The notes below the pieces were generated by a model. It was not told the origin of the DNA, did not search any database, and saw nothing but the letters and a program-made list of their open reading frames with translations. 64,000 bases of DNA from Labia minor (taxonomy: Eukaryota > Arthropoda > Insecta > Dermaptera > Spongiphoridae), in assembly GCA_963082975.1 (NCBI GenBank), contig OY720344.1, positions 74,264,053 through 74,328,052 on the forward strand, in the 5' to 3' direction. Position numbers and translations under genes: made by a program. Of the stretch, positions 10,398 to 22,214 are shown in pieces; the stretch's first letter is position 1, and every line of letters starts with the position of its first letter.

Positions 10398-10889
10398 TTA
10401 CGGCGATAGGAAGGGAAGGTATTCATTGTTTTCACCCCAAATTTCACATATGGAGATTTTTACATATCTCCACGAATCATGCATTTTGTTAACAGAAAAA
10501 GTGATTTTTTTCATAGTGTCTGTCCGTCCGACCGTTGTGTCCGTATAGACGTGTACAGCTTGAACGTCACAACTGATTTTGATAAAATTTGGTATATTTA
10601 TTTAATGCATCAGTAGCATGAATTCATCAACTTTTGGTGTATATCCGGAAACCGTAAGTGGTAGTTTACAAATTATTAATTTTATATTCATTGTCAGAAA
10701 ATATTTCATTTAAAATATTCTAGTAATTAATTATTGAGTATTTAAACTAAAAATAAAAACCAAGATAATATAATTTAGTCATTTTAACTAAGGTTTTATA
10801 AATATTTTTTTTTTCTACTTTATATATATAATGTTTGAAAATTAATTTATTTCAAATCGTCGGTCGGTTCTAAGTCTGGCCACAGCTCA
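10398..10889 (+). repeat. interspersed repeat family 1 copy
   Basis: Starts TTACGGCGATAGGAAGGGAA (diverged from the ACCGACCGACGATAG start of the 5436 copy). It contains the GTCCGTCCG tract near 10522 and the CCGGAAACCGTAAGTGG block, and ends at GTCGGTCGGTTCTAAGTCTGG. Confidence 0.65.
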
Positions 10890-10962
10890 TTTTTTAGGAG
10901 TTTAATATAAAGTGGATAAAGATATATGAAATAAAACTTTTTGGATATTAATTATATATATA

Positions 10963-11431
10963 TGTTACGGTAAAAGTAGATATTGTGGCAAATGTACACA
11001 TTTTCCGGTAAATGTGCACATTAGCCTCCTCATTTGGGTAATGTGCATTCAACTAACATTTACAATTTCAAATAAGGGAAATTTACATTGAATTCACAAT
11101 GACCATGTCGTTTTGGTAAATGTGAGCATAGATTACTAATTAATGCCATAGTATACTGATATAATTTAAGATATTTAGAGAAATAAGACTCAGGTAAGTT
11201 AAAATTTTAATTTTTCTACAAAAAATTATTTTTTAGTTAGAATTTTTGAAAAACAATGGAACAAAAAGAAAAATTTAAAAACCAACTAGAACAGATTGTA
11301 TCACAAAAAACAAAAATATTGTATATGTACATATACATTATATTCAGTTCACATATATCTAACTTTTTGGGAAATGTACACATTTTCCGGTAAATGTGTA
11401 CATTTCCCAAGAGTGTACATTTACCGTAACA
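10963..11431. mobile_element. unclassified inverted-repeat element rich in AATGTACACATT motifs
   Basis: Begins TGTTACGGTAAAAG and ends TTTACCGTAACA. Each end carries two or three copies of the near-palindrome AAATGTACACATT next to TTCCGGTAAATGTG. The length is 469 bp. Flanks are (AT)n, so a target duplication cannot be read. There is no coding capacity. The repeated sub-terminal motif looks like multiple transposase-binding sites. TG...CA ends would also fit a short LTR, but the internal inverted symmetry argues for a DNA transposon. Confidence 0.6.
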
Positions 11432-11541
11432 CATATATATATATGTCAGCTATTCATTATATTTTAATAAATCTATTCTCTTAATTTTTGCTAAAATGTT
11501 ATTTTCAAAAGCTTAATGATAATTAGCGCCATTAAACCTAC

Positions 11542-11622
11542 CTCTTTATCAGGTGGCGTGGGCCGAGCTGTGCTAATATAATGTGTAATGAGAGTGGAAT
11601 AGAGAAAGTCGTCATCTGCCAT
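11542..11622 (-). CDS. likely first coding exon of the SLC25 carrier
   Basis: From an ATG at 11622 (minus strand; the previous in-frame triplet stop is nine codons upstream) 27 codons run to a strong donor GTAGGT. The peptide begins MADDDFLYSTLITHY and ends ARPTPPDKE. It ends in phase 0, and the next minus-strand exon (6485) begins in phase 0 with ADDHKITNFIAGG. The join places Pro/Asp/Glu-rich text before transmembrane helix 1, as in SCaMC proteins (VPDEFT...). The assignment is an inference from strand, phase and splice sites; the exon could belong to an unrelated gene. If right, the intron is about 5.05 kb and contains all of cuticle gene 1. Confidence 0.6.
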
Positions 11623-12365
11623 CAAAAGGCTGACTCGAAATCCACTTCATTAATTTTCGAATGTTAATTTAACCTATTTCTGTTATTAGACATTTGATTA
11701 AGGAGGATATATTAAAATAAAGATAAATATTGACATTGCAATTTCAAATCAAAGAATAATATTAATTCTATTAAGCTCCCTTTAATGTCTATTAAATATT
11801 TGTTTAGTCAGAGAATATAGAATTAATAGAAATAAATCGAAAACTATTATTCTACATATACATATAATTGATTTTACATGAATTCATATTCCTATATAAT
11901 TTAGATAATTAAATTTTAATTTGCTATATTAGAAAAATTAGGCATTAGGGAACATAAAAATTATATATCTTTTTTTAAATATTTAAATTTATTCATCTAT
12001 CATTAATGAATATCACTAAGATTTATAAAAAATTTTCTATTGAATTAAGAAAAATTTTTGACAAAAATAGTTATCAATTGATATTAATAAAATAAATAAT
12101 TAATATAAAAAATTTAACATACAAAATTACCGTTAAAATAAAATATCAATATAAAAAGAAATATAATTTTTATTTAGCCTTGTAAAACTTGAAAGTTACC
12201 ATAGCATATTAAAATTCTAGGATGTCCTCTGTTGGAAAGCTCAAATTAGAAGAATATATGGAGGTTTTTTATGTAATTCACAAAAAAGAGACTACTATAC
12301 TATCAACTGGGTGTCCATAAAGAATTTCCCACCCTCCTTAAAAAAAACCTTTTTAAAAAAAAATA

Positions 12366-13780
12366 CTACCTCCTTTCCACAATAGTTGTCACATTTGATG
12401 CATGAATTTTGTTCCATAATTTGTGTTAGACCGATTTTCAAAGGTAATAGCTTGCTGAAAAAGGTTAATCAAGGCTTTCTAACAAGCTTGGGCACTTAAA
12501 AATAGGTGATCAATAGATTAATAAAAAATTGCGAATCAGAAATAAGTTCTATATTAATTTTATAGTAGAAACATTTATTTCAGTTAAACAGGGCACATTC
12601 ACACTTCAAGACGAAATGTGACAAGTAGTGTGGATCAAAAAAAAGTACATTGTTGTGAGTAATACTTAGAGGGTAATTTATTTTCGTTCCCGGGAACCGG
12701 GAAATTTAAAAACAATTTTCCCCTGATTCCATAATTATTTTCTTTTACTTGTTTAGAAACGAGAGACAATCAAGGGAATCAAGTTTTTTGGCATTTTTTT
12801 TTTGTATTTTGCTTTTCTTTGCTGTATATATCTAAAAAGCTGGAAAACTGATACTCTGAGTCTGTGATTATATGTGCCCTCAATTAAAGACATTTATGAT
12901 CATTGATTACAGAGTGTTAGTTAATATGTAAATATGTAAATATCTTTTGCTTTGTTTTGTTTTTGTTTGCTTTTTGGATGTTTTTGGTTTTTATTTTTGT
13001 CACCACCCAAAAAGGTGGACTGAAATAACATACAGAATGATTGTATATATATTTCTCGAATAAATAATTAATAATATTTATTTATTTATTAAAAAATATA
13101 ATTATGTCTTTTCCTTACCCGCTCTCGAAAATAGCTTATTTATATTAATTTAAATAAAGGGGTAGGTGATGGGGAGGTGTTAATTTCAAGGGTGTGAAGA
13201 GAATTACTCTCTTTCCAAATGGTCAAGTGCGATACTGTATTTTATTATTGTTACTTGTTCTAGAGCCATTTTATATAGAACCCTTACCAAGAGGTCATTT
13301 ATATCAATAAAACAGACCAGAGATTGTGAAATCAAATTTTAAGTCTAAAGGTTGATTAACAGTTATAAGTTATGTCAATTTCTATTACAAGTGCAGACAT
13401 ATAACTATATATATACAAAACAAAATAATTTGGCAATGGCAACTGCCGTCTACCAGAGTTCACTGTAAAAAATTTCAAAAAATAGAAAAATTAAACGGAG
13501 AGAAAGAAAGAAAAGGAAAAAAAAATTATAACAAAAGACAAATGTATGTATGTACACTTGTATTTTATATTTATTACGACTATTTCAGTTAACAAACAAA
13601 GATTTCGGTATCGGCATCGTAATCAGCATGAAAAATAATTTCGATTTTTCCCGGGAAATGTTTCGTATTTTTCCTGGAAACGGGAAACAAAATTTTCCCG
13701 GGAATTCCCGGGAATAACCCTCTAGTAATACTACTTTCTAGTACTATCCTAATGTAACAACTATTGTGGAACGGAGGTAG
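12366..13780. mobile_element. Stowaway-like (Tc1/mariner) MITE, interrupted by a hAT
   Basis: Left end CTACCTCCTTTCCACAATAG and right end, inverted, CTACCTCCGTTCCACAATAG, each adjoining TA (12364-12365 and 13781-13782). About 30 bp of terminal inverted repeat are visible. Removing the nested hAT (12667-13724 plus one target copy) leaves an element of about 349 bp. CTNCCTCCGTTC termini with TA targets are the Stowaway type. Confidence 0.8.
12667..13724. mobile_element. non-autonomous hAT nested in the Stowaway-like MITE
   Basis: Ends TAGAGGGTAATTTATT (left) and, inverted, TAGAGGGTTATTCCCGGG (right). The flanking octamer GTAATACT is exact on both sides (12659-12666 and 13725-13732). Several CCCGGGAA motifs lie sub-terminally (12692-12712, 13659-13712). 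No transposase frame is recognisable in 1058 bp. Confidence 0.85.
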
Positions 13781-13799
13781 TATTTGTTTTCATTTGAAA

Positions 13800-15177
13800 G
13801 ATAAAAAAAATGATCCTCTCAATTGTACGTAATTTAACATAAAAATATAGTCAGGAGAGGTCTAGGGGACGTAATTCCCCAATTAAATGGTAACGAAAGA
13901 AGATTCACTAGCTAGTATATATACGTAAAAGAAATGTTATAAAAATAATTTTATTTCCAAAAATTAACAACAATAATAATATAAGTTTGACAAATATGTT
14001 AATTAATAATTAACAAATTATAATTAAAAACAAACAGAGCAAATACAAACTCGAATAAATTAAAATTTTAATTATTATTCATTCAATATTAAAAAAAATA
14101 TTTCTCCCTAACTTGCTAATATCAGATATTGTTGTCATTAACAAACAATTTTTTATATATTAGTATTTAAATTCATTTCTTTACAATTTTCCTTTCTATT
14201 TAAACAAGGTATATTATTATACCATCCCCTCTTAGTGGGTTCATTTTCTACAACCATTTAGTATTTCTCCTTCGATAAAATTAAACCTTTATTACTTTAT
14301 TGAATTACCATTTATTTTTTCCCATTATTCTTGTAATGCGATAGATTTAAGTTGGATTGGATAATTCAAATTAATGTATTTCTATGGAATTTGTGTTAGT
14401 CCATCATTTGTTTCAATCTTCTGCATTTCTCTCACTCTCACCCCTGACGATCTGGGCTTTGTCTGGAAAATAATAACCGATTGTTTTAACCATCAGAACC
14501 ACCCGTCGAAATGACGTCATCAAATTCATATCCGCTTTCACCTTATGCCGAAATATAATTCGAGTTGATCCATAGCTACAGTTAGTTTATCAAAAAGAGT
14601 TTATATTTAATCAATAAACGAATATAAAAATTATTATATTATAAAAAATTATATTTTTATACTTTTCCATTTTTTAAACCATCTTTTGTAATAATAGCAA
14701 AATTCAGTGCTATTGAACTATAAATATTTTCAAATAATAATTATTAAACAATTAATTATTTTTAAAACAAACTTTATATAACTATTTTTTAAGTCTAAAA
14801 GGCGACCGTTTTTCAATAAAATAATTTATTTGATTATAAGAAAATTCATATATCTTTTCTTTCATTCTAAGAGAGAGAGAGAGAGCACACGGTTAATTTT
14901 CCCTCTCTTACTCCCGAACCGAATCGCTATTGCATCTTTTACCTCGAAATACCCGTTTATATATATGGTCGAAAGAATATATCAAAATACTTGATAACCT
15001 TCAGGAGTAATTACTTGGCTTCAATTTAAAGTTAATATTTTCGCCTGAACAGAGGTGAGAAACACCCGGCCCGTCAAGCCTAAATAGTATAATAACATTT
15101 TATTTCTATCCTAAACACTTTACTGGCCACTTAATTACTGTTATGTTAATTATATATTATAATAATTGCTACAACAA
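13800..15177. other. gene-free stretch with a GA run
   Basis: AT-rich DNA. There is a (GA)n tract at about 14872-14885 followed by more mixed sequence to about 15090, and a mixed-composition patch around 14400-14590 with two TGACGTCA-like half-sites (GATGACGTCATC reading near 14512). I see no coding exon. It is possible promoter-type sequence without a visible gene. Confidence 0.4.
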
Positions 15178-15493
15178 CAGTTGGGGAACTTTTTCAATCA
15201 TTACCCCAAAATATTTTGGTGTAAGTTGGTATTACCCCATGGTGAAGAGCAAAAAGAAAAAGAATAATTGAAAACATTCTTCCTGCATGTTGCTTCATGT
15301 TCGATATAATTGCTTCAAAATCGGGACTTTTTGATGTAAGAGCGATTTGAATACAGTGTTCGGCGTTTAATCGATTTCTGTTCTTCGTTTTATGTTCATT
15401 AGAGTGGAAAAACCTTGTTCGCACAGATATGTTGTTCCAAAAGTTTCATTTTTACCCCATTTGGGGTAATTTACCCCGGTTCCCCGACCGCTG
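15178..15493 (-). mobile_element. hAT fragment with transposase C-terminus
   Basis: The right end, inverted, begins CAGCGGTCGGGGAACCGGGG and the left begins CAGTTGGGGAACTTTTT, both hAT-like termini with sub-terminal TACCCC motifs. Between them the minus strand encodes the end of a hAT transposase: HKTKNRNRLNAEHCIQIALT then KSPDFEAIISNMKQH. This is the conserved tail of the dimerisation domain (family: MNIKTKNRNRLNAEHC). The bulk of the transposase is deleted. I could not confirm an 8-bp target duplication. Confidence 0.75.
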
Positions 15494-16120
15494 CGTTATA
15501 ACAATGAGACCTTGAAAGATACAATTATATCTTTATTGTTCATTGAAAATTTAAGGTTTAATAATTTATTATGTTGTTTTTATTTGTCTGCGACCCGTCA
15601 AGAAATGTTGAACTTTCATTTGGTTTAGATAGTAATAGTTGCGTTACCACTTCATTCACTACCCCTCCCTCCCTCTTCTTTTGCTATGCTACAACTGGAC
15701 ATCAAATGTTCTACTCTTCTTTGAGTTAAAATTTCTCATTGAATCTTTCTCTCTTTTCCATTAATATATAAAATAATTTTTATTAAGTGAAAAACTTTTC
15801 TTTTGTTCATCTTTATTTGAAAATATTAAGACCACCCATATACATCACCCTTCTGTGACATAATTAAAAATTACTTGATTCTTAGATTTTTTTCTCCCTC
15901 TTTTAAATGTATAGACAAAAGATTTATAATTTTCCTTACGTGAAACCATTGTGTGTTTTCTATTTAAGGACTTTTCTTAATACCTTTATTGTTTGCCACT
16001 GATGAAATTTTTCATTAAGTTCTTAATCTTTTTCTTAAGTATTGTATTACATTCAAAAAAGTCAAGTAAAAATTCAAAATCTATAAAATATTAATTGTTT
16101 AATTTAATAATATATATATA
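15494..16120. other. gene-free stretch
   Basis: AT-rich and T/C-rich sequence with no exon, RNA gene or shared repeat that I can recognise. Confidence 0.4.
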
Positions 16121-16890
16121 TAGTACCGGGACCCCGAGCCTCGGCTCGGTACTTAAGTTAAAAAAAATGATTCATTATTATTGGGTTTGGCTGGTAATAT
16201 TAATACCTGGGACACCGATCTGTCGCTCGACCCTTTAAAAAATATTAATCTACAATTAATTATTTATTACAATTATTAAATGTTGCATCATTGCATCAAT
16301 CTGATTAAAATGAATTGAACTGGGGTCCTCAATAATACAAACAAACAATTTTAGCTAGCATAATAAGATTAATCCAAGTAATATCGTCTATTTCTATTCG
16401 ACACTATTTTCAGTTATGAAATGAACAGTCAGTAGAGAGTAAAAAAATTGTAATTGAAGACCGTTGTTTTTAAAAATAATTAAATTATTTTATAGATTAT
16501 AAAATAAAAATTATTGTATTAACATTAAAAATATTGAAATAAAAAAATAATAGTTTGTTTTAATAAACTAAAATATTATAAACATTTTTAATGTGAATTT
16601 CTCAGGGAGGTAGGGAGCCCAATTCATTTAACCATCCATGTTGTATAAGGAATCTTAATTTCTTAACACTCCGTTTTTTCAAATTTAAAATAGAGGGAGA
16701 GAAAGAGTTTCAATTATATTCGAATAGTCTATATATTCTATATATGAGTATTTTTTTTTCTGAATTTAATACCAAGTTGATTTTCAAAATTTTCTATTCT
16801 TTATGCATATGATTGATTACATGTGTTAAAATTTAAACAAATTCAAATATTCTAATTTATAAATTTATATAAAATTTAATATTATTTTTT

Positions 16891-16998
16891 CGAGACTAAT
16901 GGCAAATACCGGTGGCCCTAGTCAGAGCAAGAGAAGACTCCTTTTGGTAGCGGCCCAGTCGATGATGTTATATGGATCGGAGATTTGGGCTTTACAAC
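16891..16998 (+). mobile_element. LINE reverse-transcriptase C-terminal scrap (R1/Jockey type)
   Basis: A short plus-strand frame reads LMANTGGPSQSKRRLLLVAA then QSMMLYGSEIWALQL. R1/Jockey-group LINEs have the matching block LMPNIGGP...RRLLLSVAHSVLLYGAEIWA just after the reverse-transcriptase domain. Both sides are lost. Confidence 0.7.
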
Positions 16999-18035
16999 TA
17001 TATTTTAAGTGAAAAAATGATTTCTTGGTTATATAAAAATTAAAATATGATTCTTTATATCTTTATTATACAGAAAAGTAGGCGTGTTAATATAAAATAT
17101 ATACCTGGGACACCGAACTATCACTCGACCCTTTAACCAATTTATACAATTTATTTTTATATACTTTAAAAATTTTACAATTTTTTAATTATTTATTATA
17201 ATTGTTAAATGGGATTTCTAAAAATGACCCATTCAAAATTTGTTTCCTAAAATGTTTCAAATTAATTAAAATAAATTGTATAAATGTTCATTTATAAAAT
17301 CTATATATCTGTGAGTTTGTTTTTCGATTTTTTAAATTTTGATTTTGGATTCGATTAGAGCTTAAAATGTGTAAATGTAAAGTGGTCTTGGTTTTTTTAA
17401 AATTCGTTTGGGAACATGGTCAAATCGGCAGTCAAAGTTGAAAATTCCCCATATATTATAACTACTGTAATTAGTATTATTATAATGTAAAATTATAAAG
17501 AAAAAATGTTTAGACATTATTATAGACATTTTCATTCTGTAAATTAAATAATTTTATTTCATTTAAATAAATATCTATTTTTAAATATTTTTTTCTCTCT
17601 ACATTATTTATCTAATTCTCACAATATATTAAGATCATACCGGGACCCCGAGCCTCGGCTCTGTAATTAAGTTAAAAAAAAAAAATTCATTATTATTGAT
17701 AAATATATATCGTAATTTATAATTATAAAATATTATTAAAATATATATTTTTAATTTTATTTCGAAATTAAATAAAAAATTTTAAAATATTTTAAATATA
17801 AAAAAAATATTAATACAATATTCTTTAAAAAAAGGCGGGAGTCAAATTTCAATATAAATGTCATTTGTGATGTCATCAATATATAAATTAATAATAAATA
17901 ATATTAATAAATATTAAATTTAATAAAAGAACAATGAATAAATAAATATAAAATAGTAATTTATTAAAATGTAAACAATAGATAAAAAGAAAAAAAATAA
18001 CAAATTCATTATTTTCATTTTCATTTTTAAATAAC

Positions 18036-18112
18036 GATTCACCCGGCGAGTTTCGAACCGACGAAATCCACTCGTATAAAACATCTCTCTAGCCACTGTA
18101 CTATATATGTTT
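18036..18112 (-). repeat. tRNA-like sequence (SINE head or tRNA pseudogene)
   Basis: On the minus strand, GGTTCGAAACTC is a good RNA polymerase III B box, preceded about 40 nt upstream by GTGGCTAGAGAGATG, an A-box-like segment. The acceptor stem does not pair convincingly, so this is not a functional tRNA call. Confidence 0.35.
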
Positions 18113-18826
18113 AGATAAAAAATTGTCATTTTTTTACTGTCTTAGCAGGCAGATTTGATGTTTTTTATTTTATTTTTTTTTTTTTTGAGAGAGATTAATA
18201 AATATCTATATATATTTTATTAAAAATAAATATTTTTAATTTTATTTCGAAATTAAATAATAAATTTTAAAATATTTTAAATAAAAAAAAATATTAATAC
18301 AAATAAAAATGGAGGCCAATTTTGACGTTTTCCATATATAATTTTCAATTAAGAAATTAATAATGAAGCTGAATGTTTCAAGAGATATCATCAATAAAAC
18401 TTAATTTTTCTTTATAAATACTATATCTAGTGTAAATTTGAAAAAAATCGTTAGAGCGGTTTTTGAGAACCAATATATATAGATAGATAGATATATACAA
18501 TTTTAGCTAGCATAATAAGATAAGATATATATATATTATAAAATTTAGGATATATATAAATCCAATTTTCGAAAATAGAAATAAATAAATATTAATTATA
18601 ATTATAATTATCACATAAAATTATTAAAATAATTTATTATATATATTTTTATTTGTATTTTTATTATTTAACTATATCTAAATTATTTAATTTATTATAA
18701 AAGTTCTCACATTTTAAATAACTTAATAAAAATATCAAATAATATTTATAGAATAATTAATGTAATAACATATTTTTTAATTATTATTTTAAATGAAAAT
18801 CAATTAAAGAAATATTTTTTAATATA

Positions 18827-18867
<41 letters not shown>

Positions 18868-18868
18868 A

Positions 18869-18951
18869 CACGTTCCCGCCGGCTTCATAATTTGTCTATT
18901 TATTTTATGTGATGACATGAGCCACCGGTGGTACATGCCGGCGGGAACGTG
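18869..18951. mobile_element. 83-bp piggyBac-type miniature element
   Basis: Perfect 15-bp terminal inverted repeats, CACGTTCCCGCCGGC at the left and its complement at the right, flanked by TTAA on both sides (18865-18868 and 18952-18955). TTAA duplication is diagnostic of piggyBac. At 83 bp it is close to the minimum size for such an element. It is inserted next to an (AT)n run and contains a second short palindrome CCACCGGTGG. Confidence 0.82.
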
Positions 18952-18955
18952 TTAA

Positions 18956-20087
18956 TGTTTTGATGTTGATATTTTTGACATCTGTTATTAATTATTTGAA
19001 TTAAGAACAAAAAAGAATAAATGATTTTTCACCTCAAAACACCTTAATACGAGAATTTCATCTTGAAAATCAAGATTAGTAAGTCATAGGAATATATACA
19101 AATTTTGATAGTACAACAAGAATAGAAAAACTACAAAAATATATTAGCAATATATTGAGATACTTTAGATATGATGCGATAGACTAATAATTGTTAATTG
19201 GTGGAAATGATATTTGATAGATTTTATCTAGACATATACATTTTGGGTTTAATTATGTCATCTTATTATCAGAATATCTAAAAGTTGAACCAAAAATTGA
19301 TCTGACAAATATTGGATTATAAACATATAGATAGATACCTACTAAATAAAATATAATTTTTTTCCATACCTCACTTTTATGAATATTCCAAATGGATTCA
19401 ATTTATTTTAAAATATGCAAATCCTCTTTAATCCAATTTTGATTGAATAATTTAAAAAAAAAATGAAAGGAGACTCGACTTCCTAATTGTTAGAAATTCT
19501 ATTTTTGTTAATAAGATAATAATTTCAAAGTGACAATCCCGAATAAATCAATGAAGAAACTAAAAGTATGAAATTGGATAGACATGTATACATATTGATA
19601 CTATTTCACTAATCTATTCATGAGTAATTTATAAATCATTTCGAATTCCATTAATGTCGATGAAAGATTTAATTAGAGTGAGATAGACAGTTTGGATCTC
19701 CTTGTGGAACTTAATGATAAAATATACGAAAGGCCGCTGTTTGTGAAGTGATTAGACATGAAGAGGCTTCTACAATGCTATTAAAACCGCCGATCAATAA
19801 AAGCAAATTGAGAGATATATTTAAATGAAAGGAACATACCCTCTAACTTAATACTATTATTTTTCAATTTCTTTTGTAAATGTCACGATTTGATAAATAG
19901 TACAAATGAGAGAATATAAATTCAACTGTAAATTTATTTCTCGTTGAGTGAACATTGAAAATATAAGAAAAATAAAAAAAATGATTTTAAAATTTTCATC
20001 ATATTGAAGATAATTGATGACCACAAATAGAAAAATATAGAAACTTTATATTAGTAGCTTGCATGTATTCTGATATTTTTTTCACTT
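18956..20087. other. gene-free AT-rich stretch
   Basis: No coding exon, RNA gene or shared repeat recognised on either strand. Confidence 0.45.
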
Positions 20088-20412
20088 TAAAAAGGCATTT
20101 ATTCAGAAAAATTGGTACAATATATAATCAAAGTATTTTCCTACATTTTCTATAACTATTATCTATCTTTCTTGCAACAAGACGATACCGTATCGAAAAA
20201 ACGATTTTGGTAACGATCCAAACATCGATCTATTAACTTTTTCACCATTTCGAAGTCGTGTACCAATCAAGCCAATAGATCTGAACAAGTGGTGATTAGA
20301 AGGGGCTATATCTGGTGAGTATGCTGGATGCGACAAAACTTCCCATTAAAGCTGCATTAGTGAATCATTTACAATACTTGGAGCGTTTAATGAAGTTAAA
20401 TGAAGTTGAATG
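20088..20412 (-). mobile_element. mariner transposase 3' fragment
   Basis: The minus strand reads LLWEVLSHPAYSPDIAPSNH followed by HLFRSI, and further on FFRYGIVLL. The first part is the third catalytic block of mariner (family: LGWEVLPHPPYSPDLAPSDYHLF, where the last Asp is the third D of DD34D); here that Asp is replaced (SNH for SDY). Frames are broken after HLFRSI. There is no N-terminal half and no second terminal repeat. Confidence 0.8.
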
Positions 20413-21856
20413 ATGATCCGTCATCAGACTTGAAGATACTAAAACTGCTTAACGTTCTGGTTGCCAGGAGAGTGGTGGCTATTTTCATAATTGGAATTCT
20501 GAAACAGGGGCTTTGTATTGTTCCAGTAAGCAAAGCCACAAAGTAGGCTATTGTTGCAGGTATTGTTCTTATATTTTATTATATTTTTATATTTGTTAGT
20601 TATTAGCACTCAAAAAGGTGGATTGAAATAAAATACTAACATGTATATATTTCTTAAATAAATAGTAATGATAATGATAATAATGATAATTTTTAAGTAT
20701 AAAGCCATAAAAGATGCTATTTCAATTTGTGAACTTATTTTTGATTTTTCCTTTTTTAATTTAATTTAATTTTTTTTTGTATGTTATTTTTGAAAATTGT
20801 TGAACTTTGTTGAAATTGTCTGAACTGAGATAGGATACTTGAATGAACAGCACAAAGCATTCAAAAAATTCTTATAAAATGTTTTAATCCAAAAAAGTAA
20901 ATGATTGATATTTCAATGTACAGTATAAATAGAGACAGGAGTGAGATTATAAGATAAGAAAAGTAGAAAGGTTGATATTAATTATAATCGCCTCAACGAA
21001 TTTATTAATATTCCCAGCCAAATAATCAAAATATTAATCTAATAACAATATTCACAATTCATAAGGAGTACTTTTTTTTAAAGTACCGAGGGGGGAGGGC
21101 TCGGTTAACCAAGAACTATATTATATAAATAGTTTTGAATCGCTCATTTATTTTGTTCTATTGTCCCTTTGAACAGCCAAATTGACCGCCTACGATGGAA
21201 ACAACTGTCATAAATAGTGCGTAAAATTATATTCTCTTTAATAAAATCTTTAAAAATAGGTTTTTTGATTAAAGTTTCAAGAGAATAGTCTCCTAAATAT
21301 TTAAAAATATAGTTTAGAACTATCTATTTAAAAAATTATTCGTCCTAAGCCCTTGGGAACGATAAAGTATATAAAATAGATTCCATTAATTGATTGATTC
21401 AATTTTAATCAACAAAAAAATAATTAATTAATTAATAAAACTTAAACCTGAAGAACTTTGTTAGGTAGGTAATTGTTATTCTCTTGAGATGAAAACCGTA
21501 TAACAAAACTTTCTGCCTATGCAATTCACATTCATTATGTCGCGATGATGAATAGTAAGTTCATGGAAATGAGATAACGAGATAAAATGAAATCTCTTCC
21601 CCATATAAATGATTGACTAAATGGTTAATTATCCATGCAAGTGGTTTGAAATCACGTTTTAATTACCATAGAAAGAAACTAAAATGTGTCACATTAGTTG
21701 AAAAAAAATCGTTGATTTTGATTAAGGAATTATAAAGATAAAATAATAAAATGTGTGGCGAAAAGTTTAAAGAAGAGAAATTAATAAGACAATTAACTTA
21801 TAAACATCAAATTTATCAAGAATATTTTTTTATCTTATAAATCTTATAAATAATAA
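20413..21856. other. gene-free stretch
   Basis: A segment at 20600-20670 (AAAAAGGTGGATTGAAATAA ... ATATATTTCTTAAATAAATA) is similar to 13010-13070 inside the nested hAT, so another remnant of that hAT family may lie here. Otherwise nothing is recognised. Confidence 0.4.
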
Positions 21857-22214
21857 GTTGAGCTGTGGCCAGGTCCGAACCGACCGACGGTTTGAAGTAA
21901 ATTAATTTCCAGCTTCAGAAACAATTTCAAATAATTTTAATATATCTAATGTAATAAAAAACAGATATGGATATAACATAAATATTTTTAATTTTATTTT
22001 ATTTATAATATATATGTAAGACCAGGCTGTAACGTCATGAATGGTTGGATGACGTCAAATAATTTTAAATCAAGAAAAAAACTAATAAATATGATTTTTC
22101 TCGAGGATAAAACCAATACAAAGTGCATGATTCGTGGTGATATGTAAAAAATCTCCACATGTGAAATTTGGTGTGAAAACAATACCTCCCTTACTATCGT
22201 CGGTCGGTAAAAAT
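21857..22214 (-). repeat. interspersed repeat family 1 copy, minus orientation
   Basis: Shows both ends, GTGGCCAGGTCCGAACCGAC at the left and ATCGTCGGTCGGTAA at the right, but lacks the (GTCY)n centre and the CCGGAAACC block, so it is internally deleted relative to the 5436 copy. The segment GACGTCAAATAATTTTAAAT matches the region near 5868. Confidence 0.7.

Larger units (their letters stand above)
16126..18490. repeat. cluster of decayed hairpin-ended (Helitron-like) repeat fragments
   Basis: Two motifs recur. ACCGGGACCCCGAGCCTCGG is seen at 16126 and 17639 (the CCGAGCCTCGG part is self-complementary). CCTGGGACACCGATCTGTCG is seen at 16206 and, diverged, at 17104. At 18425-18487 the minus strand reads from TCTATATATATTGGTTCTC into AACCGCTCTAACGATTTTTT, a typical Helitron-type 5' end. 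Segments at 16610-16890 (GAATTTAATACCAAGTTG, GATTGATTACATGTGTTAAA) match the interior of the Helitron-like copies at 50011 and 58615. I read this as several truncated, overlapping insertions; boundaries are approximate. Confidence 0.45.

Noticed and set aside
15178-15493. Host gene of the ZBED class
   Set aside because: The coding text is only a C-terminal scrap bounded by hAT-like inverted ends, so it is a deleted transposon.
18036-18112. Functional tRNA gene
   Set aside because: Good B box but poor acceptor-stem pairing and no terminator logic; kept only as a tRNA-like repeat. The same judgement applies to 52112-52192.
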